In this document: one piece after another, positions 32,961 through 44,900 of the stretch
Layout of the letters: every line of letters begins with the position of its first letter
Numbering within the stretch: the stretch's first letter is position 1
Assembly (NCBI GenBank): GCA_027704905.1
Contig: CM051006.1
Coordinates: 4,294,415-4,358,414 of the forward strand
DNA from: Muraenolepis orangiensis
Taxonomy: Eukaryota; Chordata; Actinopteri; Gadiformes; Muraenolepididae
Reading direction: 5' to 3'
DNA length: 64,000 nucleotides
Translations under genes and position numbers: made by a program
The notes under the pieces: model-generated
Told to the model about the DNA's origin: nothing
What the model saw: the letters and a program-made list of their open reading frames with translations, nothing else
Databases searched by the model: none

Positions 32961-33485
32961 TTTTAGCAGATAAGCCTAACAGAATCAAAACCGATTGTGA
33001 TCTGAGGGAGAAGAAACATTGTGAAAAATAGCTATTTAGCGAATACTCCATTAATGATGAAAATCTGAAAAAGGCTAGTTCTAGAAAACAAACGGAATTG
33101 AAATTGAGTGAGATTTGAAATAGAAGTGTTATTTGTGTATTTGTGTAAGTATATTTACCTGTTTTTTATTAAAACAAGACATATACTATAAAATACCTAA
33201 TAATCCTGAACATAGTGAATGGCCAGGTGGCTTCAGACTTTATGAATGTGCAGAATGCTCTTCAGATTGGTGAACAGCAGAGCAAAGATTCTGCAGCTTC
33301 TCTTCCAGAAGGCTTCCATAGCCCCATTGAGAAGAGAGTCAAAACCATGAGGTGATAAATAAAGCTAGGACTGTTAATGCAAACCCATCTTCGACATGGA
33401 GGCCCTCTTTGCTCGACTCTTAGTCGTAGGGCAGCAGTGCGGCATCTTTGATTAGGAGCTTAGCCCTATTCCACCATCACTCATC
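32961..33485. other. No gene seen
   Basis: AT-rich sequence, possibly the older part of the element at 33486-34300. No frame or motif that I can support. Confidence 0.3.
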
Positions 33486-34300
33486 CATGAATTATGTTTG
33501 CTGAGGAAGGGTGACAGGTCTGTCAAATTGGGAGTACCTGATGAAAATGCTAAACTTCCCAATGTTGTCCTAGTTGATGCAAGTCAGCTGCTCTACCACA
33601 TTGTCTGGCCTGTTGCTGGTACAATCAGGGACATTGTCTCTAGCATCAATTGCCAGTATAGGCATTGCCAATGCCTATACTGCAGTTGGAGCTGATGAGA
33701 CCCTCCTCTTCTTTGACTGTTACAATGATGAGCCCAGTGCCAAAGATCATGAGAGGAGAAGACAACCAGGAGTTGGGTACAACAGAGTATAAGCTGACAA
33801 TCAACAAACCCCTTCCTTGTCGAGAAGCCTTCACGAAGAGCACATCAAGTCCATTGAATAACTCCTGCCACCAGATCTTCAGAAGGAGAAAAAAGCCACC
33901 TGAACTTAAAAAGCTTCCTCCAACTGAGGTCAACGTGATGGTGCATATACTGTGCGCTCATCTCCAGGTCATGTTGTGGAAGGCTGCAGATTAGAGGGAA
34001 CCACCTGCAGAGGCCAGAGACATCACAACATTTGGCAGTGGCTCCAGTTAATTAGCTTGACGTCACCAGCTGCAGCTGCAGCGCATTGAAGGCCTGCAGC
34101 CAAAAAAAAACGCAGCTGCCATGCTGCAAGTCTCAGTTACACTGACTACTGCAAGTGAGAAGGAGGTGAGGTCCGCTGCTGCAACCCATTCACAACACAT
34201 GAAGACAAAGAAGATGAGGAGGCTGAAGGGAATGAGGAGAGATATGATGAAGAGGGGGAAGGCCATTGAGGGTGAGGTTGTGGTTGTTGTTCTAAGTTTA
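33486..34300 (+). pseudogene. Decayed repeat-associated ORF (PIN-like / CXC-protein type)
   Basis: The plus strand reads VVLVDASQLLYHIVWPVAG, ADETLLFFDCYND then AKDHERRRQPGV, TINKPLPCREAFTK, and further on HILCAHLQVMLWKAAD. I recognise this order from multi-copy fish proteins that end in a cysteine-rich CXC (tesmin/TSO1-like) region. The cysteine-rich end is not intact here. Several stops and shifts. The function of the family is unknown to me. Confidence 0.5.
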
Positions 34301-34601
34301 CTTTAAGTGAACGTTTAGCTGTTTCCTTTAATCTGTCATTCGTTTGCTAAATATCGTAAATTGACTTTATATGTAAATGGTTGATTGTTACAATCTACCA
34401 GTGGCGAACCGTGTCTATCACAACTGGACCTTCTGTAGACCACCCCCCCCCCCCCTCCTGTTGTTCTAGTCAGACGGACGTCACAGAGGCAGTCACTTTA
34501 TGCGTTATCTCATTTAAGAAGATCAGATTGTCGCAGCCAATTTCCAAGTTGACCATAGTTGTCAAAGCAGTGTCCATGTAGTGAAGCAACAGCCCAACAC
34601 A

Positions 34602-37600
34602 CAGTGGCGGCGCCAGAGATGTTCTCTAGGGGGTGCTGTGGGGTAGCTTGACGTTTCATAGAGGGTGCTGAAACATTTAGGGTTTCCCATTAATGCACCG
34701 GCACTACAGTGGAATTTTCTACTGCAACACTCCCCACACGCACATACGCAGTACACCCGCGACTGTTACAATGAAGGCTCGATAATCAGCTCACAGCATA
34801 TAGGTGTAAGCAGGGGTAAAGTGCTATTTTGGGGAGTGGACGGTCCGGGGCCATGCTCCCCCGTGAAGATTTTTTTTTTAAATATTGAAGTTAAAAGCAT
34901 CAATTGGTGCACTTTGAGAGCAACATTAAGCGGTCTCTGCGTTGTGTTTTGCGTTGTTCATGGATGATGAGACCCCAGCCAGCATACAGTTTAGACCATT
35001 TCCTTTTAATCACTGACAAGCTGACAACAGATATAACAAATCAGTATAACATGTTGTATCCCTCACAGTGACTCCTCTCACGTGGAAACATTTACAAAAA
35101 CAAAAAGGGAAGAGGAAACGTGAGGGACACACTATAAAGGGGGGGTGTACCCACAAAAAGAATCTTCTGAGTACAGGGACTACATTTCAGAAGTTCCGCC
35201 CACTGATCTCCGACCTTGAACATAAATAAACGAAGAACACAGAATTAGTGTGATTATACTCATTTAAATGATGTACAAAGAAACACCACTGCATATTTAC
35301 AACTGTTACAGCGGGTAAGGTCCACAAGCCTAACACACCTCTGGCTCTGAACATAAAATTAAACACAAGTAGGCCACATAGAAATAACTATAAACAGTCA
35401 GAATGTTTGCCTCAACCATCAATGCATTACATTTATAATAGGCAACAGAGGGGGTGCATCATCATGCACTAACCATTAGACGTCTTCATAACTAAACAAT
35501 GCGTCTGTTGTTGTGGTTGAGGGCAAACGCATCAATGATTTTGTCGCTGTCCAGGGCCCTTGTTCTCACGGTGTTTATAGCCAACAGTGCCAGGTTACTG
35601 GTTCGAGAGTCCCCACTGGTGTTCCTCAGGTAGTTTTTCAAACGACGCAGACAAGAAAAACTGCGCTCACAGCTCACTGAGGTCACGGGAAGTGTCAGAG
35701 ATATGCATATCAGTTTGTACAAGTCTATAAATGCATCTCTGTATGGCCTCATGAGGGATAGAAACTCCTTGGTGCTGGTGATAGTATGTCCCTGTTCTTC
35801 TTTTCTTTGCAACAGCCGGCGAACTTGGTAAAGCTCTGCAGACAGGTTTTCCTCACTGATTCGATAGTGGCGGGCCATGGGCAGTATCATTTTTTTGTCC
35901 AGAAATGATGTGTGTTTGGGGCTCAGGGCGGACACACCTCTCAGTACTTTATTGGTTTCTGTTGAAAAGCGACGTTTCATCTCCATTAACAACCTGTCTA
36001 TAACAGGATAGAACGAGTGTGTTCTAAGGTCATCTGTGTCCAAGCGTGCTCTTTCTAACGGGGCTTCCACTACAAACCCCTCCAGATGTCGAGATGTTTG
36101 AGCCCACCTTCTCTCACGTTGCATCTGTGGTGCAATTCCTGCGTTCACGCACAGACTTTCTGCTTCATTTCGGATTTCCCTCCACTTGTCCTCTGTCCGC
36201 TTTTCAGATATGGCAATGGTAACAGACTGGGCCAGATCATCTGCCGCTTCAAGATCAAAAGTGGCGGACTGAAGCTGATCCGACATGAACTTGGTTGTTC
36301 TGAATACATCCTCGAAAATAATGAGATGTACAACAAATGTCTCGTCAATGATTGCACTGAGAGCTCTCGCCTCTGTCCTCCGGTGTAGATTTGACAGGCC
36401 GATGATGTCACGCAGGGTAGCCAGGATTGCTGGGAGAGTTTTCTTGACTGCCCAGATTGCATTATATTGGCATGCCCAGCGAGTATCACTCAGCTTCTTG
36501 AGTTCTACGCACTGTGCTGTTGGCTCGAGTTCCTTTTGTATTTTCATGAACAGATCGTGCACCACTGACCCAGAGAAAAACTTGTAGAGCATTTGTAGTG
36601 TCTCAAAAAACTCTGCTGCAGCGTTGACATTATGCACACAGTCCACCAGCACCAAGTTGAGCCTATGAGCATGGCAATGTATATAAATTGCCTGTGGCAC
36701 TTCTTTCCTGAACCTTTCCTGCACTCCATTGTTACATCCTGACATTACAGATGCTCCGTCATAGCACTGGCCAACACAACCATTAATGTCTATATTACAC
36801 TGACTGAGTGTAAGCTTTATGCTGTTTAGTAGTGAGTCTGCGTCTAACCCATCTGCTGGGGTGAAATGCAAGAATTCCTCATGCAATGTCTCTGTCAGTG
36901 GCTGTAAATACCGCACGATCACTGAAATCTGTTCCTTCTTACTAATGTCTTTACTTTCATCCACCAAAACAGCAAAGTACTCTGCCTCCCCCACCTCATC
37001 ACTTATTTCATTTCGTATCATATCAGCCATTATATTAAATAATTCATTCTGTATGTCATGGTGAGTGTATTTGGCATTTGATGGACTGCTTGCCAATTTT
37101 TTATCCACAGTAACATCAAACATTTTGATGAGGTGCAAAAGCTCGAGAAAATGACCCCTATTAGAGGAGTCCCCACCCTCGCTGTGACCTCGCTGTGCGA
37201 TTCCCTGACAAGCTGTATAGCGAAGGCTTTCAACCACGGCCTGCATGTACTTTCGGTTCTCCATAACCAAAGCTGAATGTCCCTTGTCAATCATGTTTGC
37301 TATTTTTGAGCCACTTGTCTGTTTTTGTTTAAACTCACTCCATGTTTCCATAGCAAACTTGTGCGCCGCACTTTCATGATGAGTGTTCAGAGTCGCTGAT
37401 GCTTTTCGCCAGTTGTTGAACCCGTAGCAGATGAACGCTGGTTGTACTCCGTGCACTCGTTTTGAAAAGTGCCGACAAGCAAAGCAAAATGCTGCGTCTT
37501 TGGACACGCTGTATTCTAACCATACATGTTGATCCATCCAGCCTTTATAGAAACATCTCTGCTGATTTCCAAATGGCCGTGTGGGGTATTTTCGAAGAAT

Positions 37601-38223
37601 TGGCCGTCTTGGGCCCTCTTGGGGATTGTTACTTATGTCCTCCGCAGCAGCAGCAGCAGGTGCAGCGCGGGGCCGGGCATTTCCGCACCTTCCTCCTCAT
37701 CTCCATCCTCCCACGGCTTTTCTTGGTCCTCCTCCTGGTCGGTGACCGTGACACCTTCAGCCTCTGCCTCACGAGGCCTATTATGTGCAGAATCCCTCTC
37801 GCTTTCAGGTGGTTTTGATAGTGTCCACACGTTGACGTTTAAGGACTAAAAAACGATCCATTTTTCACTTTGCTCAACATCCACGTTAGAAAATAATTTG
37901 GCGCTCTAGCTAACAGGAAGTCACTCAAGTGTCACAAAGTAATTTAGCCTATGGGTAGGTCAAAAATCGAATGGGTGCTGGCCATTGGCCTAATCATATC
38001 ACCTGTGTTGGCTTTATGTTTCTGGTCAAAAATGTGTTTGTTTCACATTTGCATTGATGTAATCAATAATTTTTCTAATTTTATTTAATAAAAATAATAA
38101 TAATAATTCAAAACATTTAAAAAATTTAAAAACACATATATTTATTGGGGGTGCTTAGGGGGTGCTTTGGCAATCCTGGGGGGTGCTTCAGCACCCCCTA
38201 GCTCCCCCCTGGCGCCGCCCCTG
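34602..38223 (-). mobile_element. hAT transposon, structurally complete
   Basis: The ends are CAGTGGCGGCGCCAG (34602-34616) and the complement of CAGGGGCGGCGCCAG (38209-38223). The 8-bp sequence 'ccaacaca' flanks it exactly at 34594-34601 and 38224-38231, a perfect hAT target-site duplication. Length is 3622 bp. It carries one long transposase frame (35492-37537). 'gggggtgctt' motifs cluster near the right end and 'gggggtgctg' near the left. The identical duplication and open frame suggest recent insertion. Confidence 0.93.
35492..37537 (-). CDS. hAT transposase (ZMYM1-like), 681-codon open frame
   Basis: Cut-and-paste transposase of the hAT superfamily. From the N-terminus: a TTF-type zinc-finger remnant (AFCFACRHF), a DUF4371-like region (YFAVLVDESKDISKKEQISV), the second catalytic Asp region (GQCYDGASVMSG), the CxxH motif (IHCHAHRLNLVL), and the C-terminal dimerisation segment (LPVTSVSCERSFSCLRRLKN). 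No stop in 681 codons. The frame is open further upstream without ATG through PRRPILRKYPTRPFG to about 37705. An acidic N-terminal piece starting MWTLSKPPESERD (37830) lies in another frame and meets it in a CAG/CTG run at about 37640-37655. So either a one-base shift in that run or an intron separates the true start. Distinct from domesticated ZMYM genes because it sits between intact ends. Confidence 0.9.
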   Translation of the reverse strand: MDQHVWLEYSVSKDAAFCFACRHFSKRVHGVQPAFICYGFNNWRKASATLNTHHESAAHKFAMETWSEFKQKQTSGSKIANMIDKGHSALVMENRKYMQAVVESLRYTACQGIAQRGHSEGGDSSNRGHFLELLHLIKMFDVTVDKKLASSPSNAKYTHHDIQNELFNIMADMIRNEISDEVGEAEYFAVLVDESKDISKKEQISVIVRYLQPLTETLHEEFLHFTPADGLDADSLLNSIKLTLSQCNIDINGCVGQCYDGASVMSGCNNGVQERFRKEVPQAIYIHCHAHRLNLVLVDCVHNVNAAAEFFETLQMLYKFFSGSVVHDLFMKIQKELEPTAQCVELKKLSDTRWACQYNAIWAVKKTLPAILATLRDIIGLSNLHRRTEARALSAIIDETFVVHLIIFEDVFRTTKFMSDQLQSATFDLEAADDLAQSVTIAISEKRTEDKWREIRNEAESLCVNAGIAPQMQRERRWAQTSRHLEGFVVEAPLERARLDTDDLRTHSFYPVIDRLLMEMKRRFSTETNKVLRGVSALSPKHTSFLDKKMILPMARHYRISEENLSAELYQVRRLLQRKEEQGHTITSTKEFLSLMRPYRDAFIDLYKLICISLTLPVTSVSCERSFSCLRRLKNYLRNTSGDSRTSNLALLAINTVRTRALDSDKIIDAFALNHNNRRIV

Positions 38224-38269
38224 CCAACACAGCACCACCACACACAAGCTAACGATGAAAGGGACGGTC

Positions 38270-38650
38270 TAAAACGATACGTGAAAAGGCTTAACATAAC
38301 TTAAAGTTCCAAAACAGCGATCAATAATCACCAAATGTCTCTGGCATATGTCTTGTCATTAGCACTTTCACCTGTCAAAATATCAAAACCTAAATCCTAC
38401 TATTACGGAAGTTATCTTACATTAAGTGTTTTCCTCTCATGAAGCTGCGTTGAGACTTTTCCTTACTGGCTCAATAGAGAGGAAAACACTTAATGTCACA
38501 TAACGTCCATAATGGGAGGATTTAAGTTGAGATATTTTGACAGGTGAGTGCTAATGACAAGACATATGCCAGAGAAAGTTGGTGATTATTGATCGCGGTT
38601 TTGTAACTCTTAGTTACGTTAAGTCTTTTCACGTTAAGCGATGCAAAGAA
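38270..38650. repeat. Imperfect palindrome, arms about 175 bp
   Basis: 'gatcaataatcaccaaatgt...catatgtcttgtcattagca' (left) returns in reverse complement at 38540-38600. Outer 'gtgaaaaggcttaac' pairs with 'gttaagtcttttcac' and inner 'ttaagtgttttcctctc' with 'gagaggaaaacacttaa'. The loop is about 25 bp near 38455. It is probably an older MITE next to the hAT insertion. Confidence 0.7.
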
Positions 38651-38823
38651 GTCAAAACTCTCAATTTAATTGCACAACAATGCTTAACAAACCCAAGACA
38701 GCCATTAACTAATCAGTCAACAAGTGTGTGGAAACAAAATGCAACAACCAGCTCAACGAGACGCAACACTGAGACAAAACCAGCAAAGACAAATGAGTCT
38801 CACTCACCAATGATGTTCACTTA

Positions 38824-39030
38824 AAGACCAAATCCATTCTCATGTCCTTCTGGATGAATCGATAACCCGGTCATAAAGCTGATCACTGCTTTTCAGATCC
38901 AAAATAAGTTGCCTTTCAATAGCTATGGAAGTTAATGCAGTGAGTCGGGATTGTCCTGTTCTGTTCCTCCATATGTTTTTATAATATTAAAATGTCCTTT
39001 CCACAGATGTAGTGGTGACGGGGATCGTTA
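38824..39030 (-). pseudogene. Remnant of a second hAT transposase C-terminus
   Basis: The minus strand reads TVPVTTTSVERTF, then after a stop YYKNIWRNRTGQSRLTALTS and IAIERQLILDLK. This corresponds to the hAT dimerisation segment around the conserved Glu. It is unlike the intact copy in sequence, so it is an older, different element. 'cagtggcgaaccgtg' at 34400 could be its far end; this is inferred. Confidence 0.45.
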
Positions 39031-39870
39031 AAACCTTTTTATAATGTCCATCTTTTCACTGAATGGTCGTCTTGAAAAGGGTACTAACTACAATTCCGCA
39101 ACAACATCATCTTCACCTGTTGCCATTTCGACGTAAAAAACTACGTAGAAAAAAACAACGTAGCACTACGGTTGATACGAGCCAGTGAACCTTCTAGCGC
39201 ACTATGGAACTGTGGGGAAATCTGAAAGAATACGCCCATTGCATTGGCTACAATTCACTATATAATTGGTTGATCAAATTATCAATCCAAATGTACTCTC
39301 TCATTCAGTCTAAGGGCCAAAGCAATCGGGAATACTTTGGTTGAAGAATATTCTTCCCAGCAACCTAGAAAAATATCTGATTGGTTGCAACACAAAACCA
39401 CTCCAATGCGTCCTGCATGGACCGAGAAAGACAAACAAATCAACGTAACACTGTAATATAACAGATCAACAACACAGATACCATTCTCATTTGTTCATTT
39501 TATTTCAATTGTAATAAATTATATTAAATTGTATTACATTTTATTATTACAATTAATTTGATTTATTTTGTTTCATCTGAGAGTTCCAGGGTCTTCTCTG
39601 AATACCTTTAAGGCCCTGACGCTTCACCACTGCAATCTACACGTTTTTACCTTTCTAATTAGCTAACTTGGGCCAATTGTGGAGCATTTTAGAATTGTTA
39701 CTTTGATTTTCAATAAATATGGTGTTATTAATGAAAATGTTAATAATGGCATGACAATGAAGCTCTAATTGTTTTGTTCTTATATTGTATATGCACTATG
39801 CAGTACATCTTCTTTAAAATGAACTTACTGAAGTCTGGGATCATTTATGATTTTCTTCTTTATTTGACCT
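39031..39870. other. No gene seen
   Basis: AT-rich sequence. 39120-39190 has short palindromic 'aaactacgtag' motifs. No exon, ORF or repeat end that I can support. Confidence 0.35.
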
Positions 39871-39874
39871 GATA

Positions 39875-40860
39875 AAATGAGATTAGATTAGATTAAAATG
39901 TATTGTCATTGCACAGCACAAGTACAGTACAGTGACAATAAGGTGGTATATAACAAATGTGACAGTAAAGTGTATGTTAATATATAATGTACAGTGGTTA
40001 AATAAGATGTTAAAACGAGGTAAACTCGGTACTACTAGGTATAAAAACAGGTATAAAATAACTTATAGAGTAGTGTCACAACCAAAGGTCTGATGACCAA
40101 ACCAATTATACCTGGACCGGGCTGTTGTGAAGCCAGCCCGTCCAGTGAGCGCTTCTAAGCACAGGTCCCGGCAGGAATTAGACAAGGCGTTCGTTACAAA
40201 AGTAAATGATATTTATTAACCATGGGGAATCAAACCCACAACAACACAACATAGCATCGCATCCACACACAGTGGCAAACAACAGGCAACCTCCACACTC
40301 CACTCTGGTCAGTGGCAATGACACAATGAGGCGCCCGGATGGGTGTCACATGGCAGGCTTTATCCACCCGTCCTATCGAGGCTGATTGCCGACAGCCGCC
40401 GCTCATCAGGCAATCAGCGCTCTCTAGAGGAGAGACGGGCGGCACCTGGGAAGGAGAAACAAAAAGGGGCCAATACAACGGTGACACACATCAAATACAA
40501 ATAACAAATATAACATATACTAACCTGATGTTTACAAACATGATAACAATGTTAATGACCCACCCATGGACGTCACAAGTAGGTATGACATATTTGCATA
40601 ATTATAGGTATATATACACAAGTATTAACAGGTAGTGTGCAGGGGGTATTCAGTTATATCAACAAGATAAATATATATAAATGTATATACAGCAGGTAGT
40701 GAGTAGGGTTATGCAGTTATATCCACAGTTGTAGATATATAATATATATACGGTAAGCGCAGTAAAAATGTACACGCTATCATACAGGTATGTAATCAAT
40801 AAATATGTAAACTTTAGGTAGAGGTAGGGAGTTATGATTACAGTGCAAGGCAGTTGAAGA
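39875..40860 (-). mobile_element. L2-like LINE 3' tail, split by a solo LTR
   Basis: 'gattagattagatt', 'attgtcattgcacagcacaa' and 'cttatagagtag' (to 40073), then 'gtatgacatatttgcata...' from 40583, are the familiar 3' end of the LINE family read from its tail. The 504 bp between are an LTR insertion. Confidence 0.8.
40074..40577. mobile_element. Solo LTR with 5-bp target duplication
   Basis: It starts TGTCACAACC, ends GACGTCACA, and is flanked by 'agtag' at 40069-40073 and 40578-40582. The uninterrupted target 'tagagtaggtatgaga' is seen in another copy of the host LINE at about 60915. No internal coding sequence. Confidence 0.88.
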
Positions 40861-41554
40861 ATGATATTGAGCTAATTTTGCTAATTGTGTAAATTGCCCA
40901 ACATGCAACTCTTAGCAATCAAGCTCAATTAGTGCCTTAACTAGGCCTATAGATGACATTTCAATCAGAAACGTTTATAGGAAAAACAATTACTGGGTCC
41001 AAGAAATGTCCAGTAGACTACGATAATGTAAGGCTTGTGATAAAAGGCAGACTGGTAAACCCCTCTATCCCTCCAACAACTGCTGTTTACTAACATCACT
41101 TGTCAAGGCCACTGAAGTTGGTTGCGTCGGTCCACGGAAATGAACCATGTCAAATAGAGTACGTAAAGATATAATGACAAAAAACAACAATTATAACTCA
41201 GTGTTTAGCTAGGGGGGTTAATAGATCCACTAAAGAACCCAGGCTGGTCTCTTCGTCGATTAGTGCATCCGATCACCTGTCCAGCGTTTTGTCTAAACCT
41301 GGTTCAAATACCTCAATGAAAAAGCTATTGAATAGCTGGCAGACAGAAGAAAAAAGAAAGCCGTGTGTTGCCCTCTCGTTGGGCGTTCCTACAAGGCTGT
41401 GACCTCACGGAAACCTATGAATTGCTTGGCATGCTACGCTCAAAAATGAATTGATTTAAATCAAAACAATATAGAATTTACATTTTTGTGTTACAATGAT
41501 TTGATTTTATTACATATATTAAAAAATATATCAAAAAATATATACAAGAGAGCC
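40861..41554. other. No gene seen; unique-looking sequence
   Basis: No open frame, splice-flanked exon or repeat ends were recognised. Confidence 0.4.
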
Positions 41555-41985
41555 ATAACATAACATGTCATTAACATTACACTATCATAACACTACCATA
41601 ACATGTCATTAACATTACACTATAATAACACTATCATAACATGTCATTAACATTACACTATAATAACACTATCATAACATGTCATTAACATTACACTATA
41701 ATAACGCTATCATAACATTGTCATTAACATTACACTATAATAACACTATCATAACATTGTCATTAACATTACACTATAATAACACTATCATAACGTGTCA
41801 TTAACATTAAACTATAATAACACTATCATAACATGTCATTAACATTACACTATAATAACACTATCATAACATGTCATTAACATTACACTATAATAACACT
41901 ATCATAACGTGTCATTAACATTACACTATAATAACACTATCATAACATTGTCATTAACATTACACTATAATAACACTATCATAAC
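41555..41985 (+). repeat. 38-bp satellite, left block
   Basis: The unit 'gtcattaacattacactata' + 'ataacactatcataacat' (38 bp, some 39) is repeated about 11 times. The same array continues at 45225-45433 and 46913-47000, so one original array has been split by two insertions. Confidence 0.92.
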
Positions 41986-44900
41986 TGTACGGCTTGTACA
42001 GTATGGCGCCGTACGAGATGGCTGCCGTGTCGCGAGCTCCCGCACGACGACGCAGTTTTTTGTTATTTATTCTTTTTATTGCAACTTTTTTAGTTCAGGA
42101 TGTTAGCAGCAAGTTCACTTATAACTTCTGCACACTTTGGGAGATCAGATCGACAGTCGCTCGCCGCCTACCGGAGTTTTTTCACTCTTTCGACTCGGAC
42201 GTCCCGCCCGAAGTCACAGCTGGATTATCTCCGTCCATTTTGGGCACGATTACGCGCAAGCGTCGCCGGAGGAAGCGAGGGAAGCGAGCCGGCGTGCTAG
42301 TCAGGCTGAGATGTCGATCCGATCGCCCCCCACTACCCACCATTCTACTGGCTAATGTACAGTCTCTGGACAATAAGTTAAGCGAACTACAGGCTCGTAT
42401 TCAATTCCACCGGGAAACTAGGGACAATTGCATTATCTGCCTTACGGAGACATGGATGTCGGAGGGGGTTACCGACGCAGCTATCGAGCCGACGGGATTT
42501 TCCGTACACCGGGCGGACAGAACAAAGGCTCTCTCCGGTAAAGATCGCGGAGGGGGGGTATGTCTCATGATAAACAGATCTTGGTGCAACCAAAGTCATG
42601 TACATCCCCTCAAGTCTTTCTGTTCCCCGGACCTGGAGTACCTGATGCTTATGTGCCGTCCATACTGGCTACCTCGGGAGTTTACAGCGGTAACCGTGAC
42701 CGCTGTTTACATTCCCCCACAAGCCAACACGGACACAGCGCTGAAGGAACTGTACGGGGCTATCAGCGAACAGGAGTCGGCCCACCCCGAGGCTGCTCTC
42801 ATCGTAGCGGGGGACTTCAACAAGGCGAACCTGAAGAAGGTTCTCCCGAAGTTCTACCAACACATAAAGAGCAACACACGGGGCGAGCGGATCCTCGACC
42901 ACTGCTACACTCCCTTCCGTGATGGCTACAAGGCCCTCCTCCGCCCACCGTTCGGCAAATCAGATCACCGCTCTATCCAGCTACTCCCCGCCTATAGGCA
43001 GAGACTGAAGCAGCAACCGATCGCTGTGAGGGAGGTCCAATGCTGGTCGGACCAATCAGATTCTACGCTGCAGGATTGTTTTGATCACGCTGACTGGCAC
43101 ATGTTCCGCGTTGCCTCGGACAATAACATCAACGAGTACGCGTCGTCGGTCACCGGGTTCATCAAGAAGTGCATAGATGACGTTGTTCCGACCAAGTCGG
43201 TTCGGATATATCCCAACCAGAAACCGTGGATTAACGGCGATGTTCGCGCTGCCCTACATGCGCGTAACGCCGCCTTTGGTTCCGGGAATACGGAGGAATA
43301 TACGAGAGCCCGTTACGACCTCCGTAAGACCATCGTCACTGCCAAGCGGGAGTATAAGGACAGAGTGGAAGATAAATTCAAGAAACACGATGCGAGGGGT
43401 ATGTGGCAGGGGCTGCAGAATATAACGAACTTCAGAGGGAGAACCAGTTGTGTAGAGAACTCCTCTACCTCCCTCCCAGGAGAGCTAAATACATTTTTTG
43501 CTCGGTTCGACGTAAACGGCAGCCCGCCGAAGCCAGCACCGACTGGGGAGACCAGCCAGCTGCGCATCTCGGAGGCGGATGTGCGCCGCACCTTTAAGCG
43601 GCTGAACATCCGTAAGGCGGCAGGCCCCGACGACATCCCGGGCCGCGTCCTCAGAGCATGCGCAGACCAGTTGGCAGGAGTCTTTGCAGACATCTTCAAC
43701 CTCTCCCTGTCCCAGGCTGTTGTCCCCGCGGTCTTCAAGATATCCACCATCGTGCCTGTCCCTAAACAAACCAAGGTAACATGCCTGAATGACTACAGAC
43801 CTGTGGCCCTCACCTCGATCGTTAGCAAATGCTTCGAGAGGTTGGTCAAGGACTTTATTTGCTCCGTGTTACCTACCACGCTGGACCCATGGCAATTTGC
43901 ATATCGTCAAAATAGATCCACGGACGACGCAATTGCCATGGCCCTCCACACTGCCCTTTCCCACTTGGAGGGGAAGAACTGTTATGTGCGAATGCTGTTT
44001 GTGGACTACAGCTCAGCATTCAACACAATAGTTCCTGCCAAGCTCGACACCAAGCTGAGAGGTCTAGGCGTACCCCCATCCATGTGCAGCTGGATACTGA
44101 ACCTCCTGTCGGACCGCCGCCAGGTGGTGAGGATGGGCAGCACCACATCAGAGCCACTGACCCTCAACACGGGAGCCCCCCAGGGATGCGTGCTGAGCCC
44201 TCTCCTCTACTCCCTCTACACCCACGACTGCATGGCTATGCACAGCTCCAACGTCATCGTCAAGTTTGCTGACGACACGACAGTGATGGGCCTGATCGCC
44301 GGCGACGACGAGACAGCCTACAGGGAGGAGGTCGGATCGCTGGAGCAGTGGTGCCAGGAGAACAGCCTCGCCCTCAACGTCAAGAAGACCAAGGAGCTGA
44401 TCGTGGACTTCAGGAGGCAGAGGGGAGAGCACAGCCCTATCTCCATCGACGGCGTTGCAGTAGAGAGGGTCAGCAGCTTCAAGTTCCTCGGCGTGCACAT
44501 CTCCGAGGACCTCACATGGTCCACGCACACCACACACGTGGTGAAAAAGGCCCAACAACGCCTGTATTTTCTCAGGCGTCTGAAGAAATTCAGCATGGGC
44601 CCCCGCATCCTAAGAACATTCTACAACGGCACCATCGAGAGTGTTCTGACAGGGTGTATCACCGCCTGGTACGGGAACTGCACGGCACTCGAGCGCAGAG
44701 CGCTTCAAAGGGTGGTGCGGACGGCCCAGTATATCGTTGGAGGTGAGCTCCCCTCCCTCCTGGACATTTACAACCAGCGGTGCGTGGCCAAGGCCAAAAT
44801 AATTATAAAAGACATTGCCCACCCCAGCCACGAACTTTACTCACTATTACCGTCAGGCAGGCGATACCGCAGTATCAAGTGTCGTACAAATAGGCTTAGA

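Noticed and set aside
41994..42002. TTG start for the LINE ORF
   Set aside because: An ATG with the same frame lies at 42003 and is the better start.
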